64,000 bases of DNA. Origin: Syntrophaceae bacterium UBA1411 (GTDB taxonomy: Bacteria > Desulfobacterota > Syntrophia > Syntrophales > Smithellaceae). The notes under the pieces are model-generated. The model searched no databases and was not told where the DNA came from. It saw only the letters and a program-made list of their open reading frames with translations. The stretch is taken from contig DBPV01000004.1 in NCBI GenBank assembly GCA_002304995.1, positions 16,171 through 80,170 on the forward strand, written 5' to 3'. Below are positions 63,942 to 64,000 of this stretch, piece after piece; position 1 is the stretch's first letter, and the number at the start of each line of letters is the position of its first letter. A program made the position numbers and the translations under genes.

Positions 63942-63996
63942 TGTAGTCCGGGGCTTCAGCCCCGGTGTCTTGGCGAACCTGAAGGTTCGCCCTACA
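63942..63996. repeat. Double-palindrome repetitive extragenic element
   Basis: Two adjacent perfect hairpins: CCGGGGCT-TC-AGCCCCGG (63948-63965) and GGCGAACCT-GA-AGGTTCGCC (63972-63991), bounded by TGTAG (63942-63946) and CTACA (63992-63996). Resembles REP-like elements that recur between genes in many genomes. The window ends just after. Confidence 0.75.
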
Positions 63997-64000
63997 GAAA

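Overview
The window is a GC-rich chromosomal segment from a Gram-negative bacterium that makes its own amino acids. The likeliest home is an anaerobic deltaproteobacterium of the Syntrophales (Syntrophus or Smithella type). This is inferred from gene content: AMP-forming and ADP-forming acyl-CoA ligases, a 4-hydroxybutyryl-CoA dehydratase-like flavo-iron-sulfur enzyme, an orphan methionine-synthase activation domain, a tripartite tricarboxylate transporter, outer-membrane proteins and a CimA-type isoleucine route. I see no insertion sequence, integrase, prophage or CRISPR array. Sigma70-type promoters with a perfect TTGACA box recur through the window.

Layout. 1-4.9 kb: leucine operon leuA(partial)-leuC-leuD-leuB, followed by a receiver-only response regulator and a MetH activation-domain protein. 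5-10.7 kb: acyl-CoA ligase, a membrane-HD fusion, a DUF368 lipid-carrier translocase, a DUF523/DUF1722 protein and a stand-alone MshEN protein. 10.8-14.9 kb: leftward acyl-CoA operon (AbfD-like dehydratase, thiolase, SDR) behind a long 5' region. 15-20.2 kb: htpX, an EamA permease, an M23 peptidase, an Rnk-like factor and bioB. 20.2-26 kb: a block with look-alike promoters (CoA-dependent acyltransferase, NAD-epimerase, LolA-like periplasmic protein, beta-barrel protein, alpha-oxoamine synthase) that could make and export an unusual lipid, perhaps sphingolipid-like. 26-30.2 kb: two-component proteins, rmuC and a lipoprotein. 30.4-33.3 kb: a QueG-like Fe-S protein, a PAS protein, and a Tat-secreted ferredoxin plus cytochrome b behind a CsoR/CstR-like operator.

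33.3-40.2 kb: complete trpEGDCFBA operon with a leader peptide carrying four consecutive Trp codons and two tandem intrinsic terminators. 40.2-46.7 kb: tctCBA divergent from a MerR regulator, two nitronate-monooxygenase paralogues and a MaoC hydratase. 46.8-52.3 kb (leftward): cimA behind a newly noticed isoleucine attenuator (leader peptide with six Ile codons), then a Sua5/YrdC protein, RNase E/G and a metallo-hydrolase. 52.5-57.2 kb: TorF-like barrel protein, CPA2 antiporter, CDF transporter and an enoyl-CoA isomerase. 57.3-64 kb: thioesterase, sigma54 activator, tRNA-Arg(ACG), surface-adhesin-E-like protein, MarR, an ADP-forming acyl-CoA synthetase pair, a small Cys-rich protein and a double-palindrome repeat at the edge.

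The most interesting non-textbook signals are the Ile attenuator of cimA, the tandem terminators in the trp leader, the CsoR-like operator before an Fe-S/cytochrome module that lacks a catalytic subunit, the twin promoters of the putative lipid locus, and several long perfect palindromes (trpB-trpA junction, 57.2 kb, inside the Cys-rich gene, window end).
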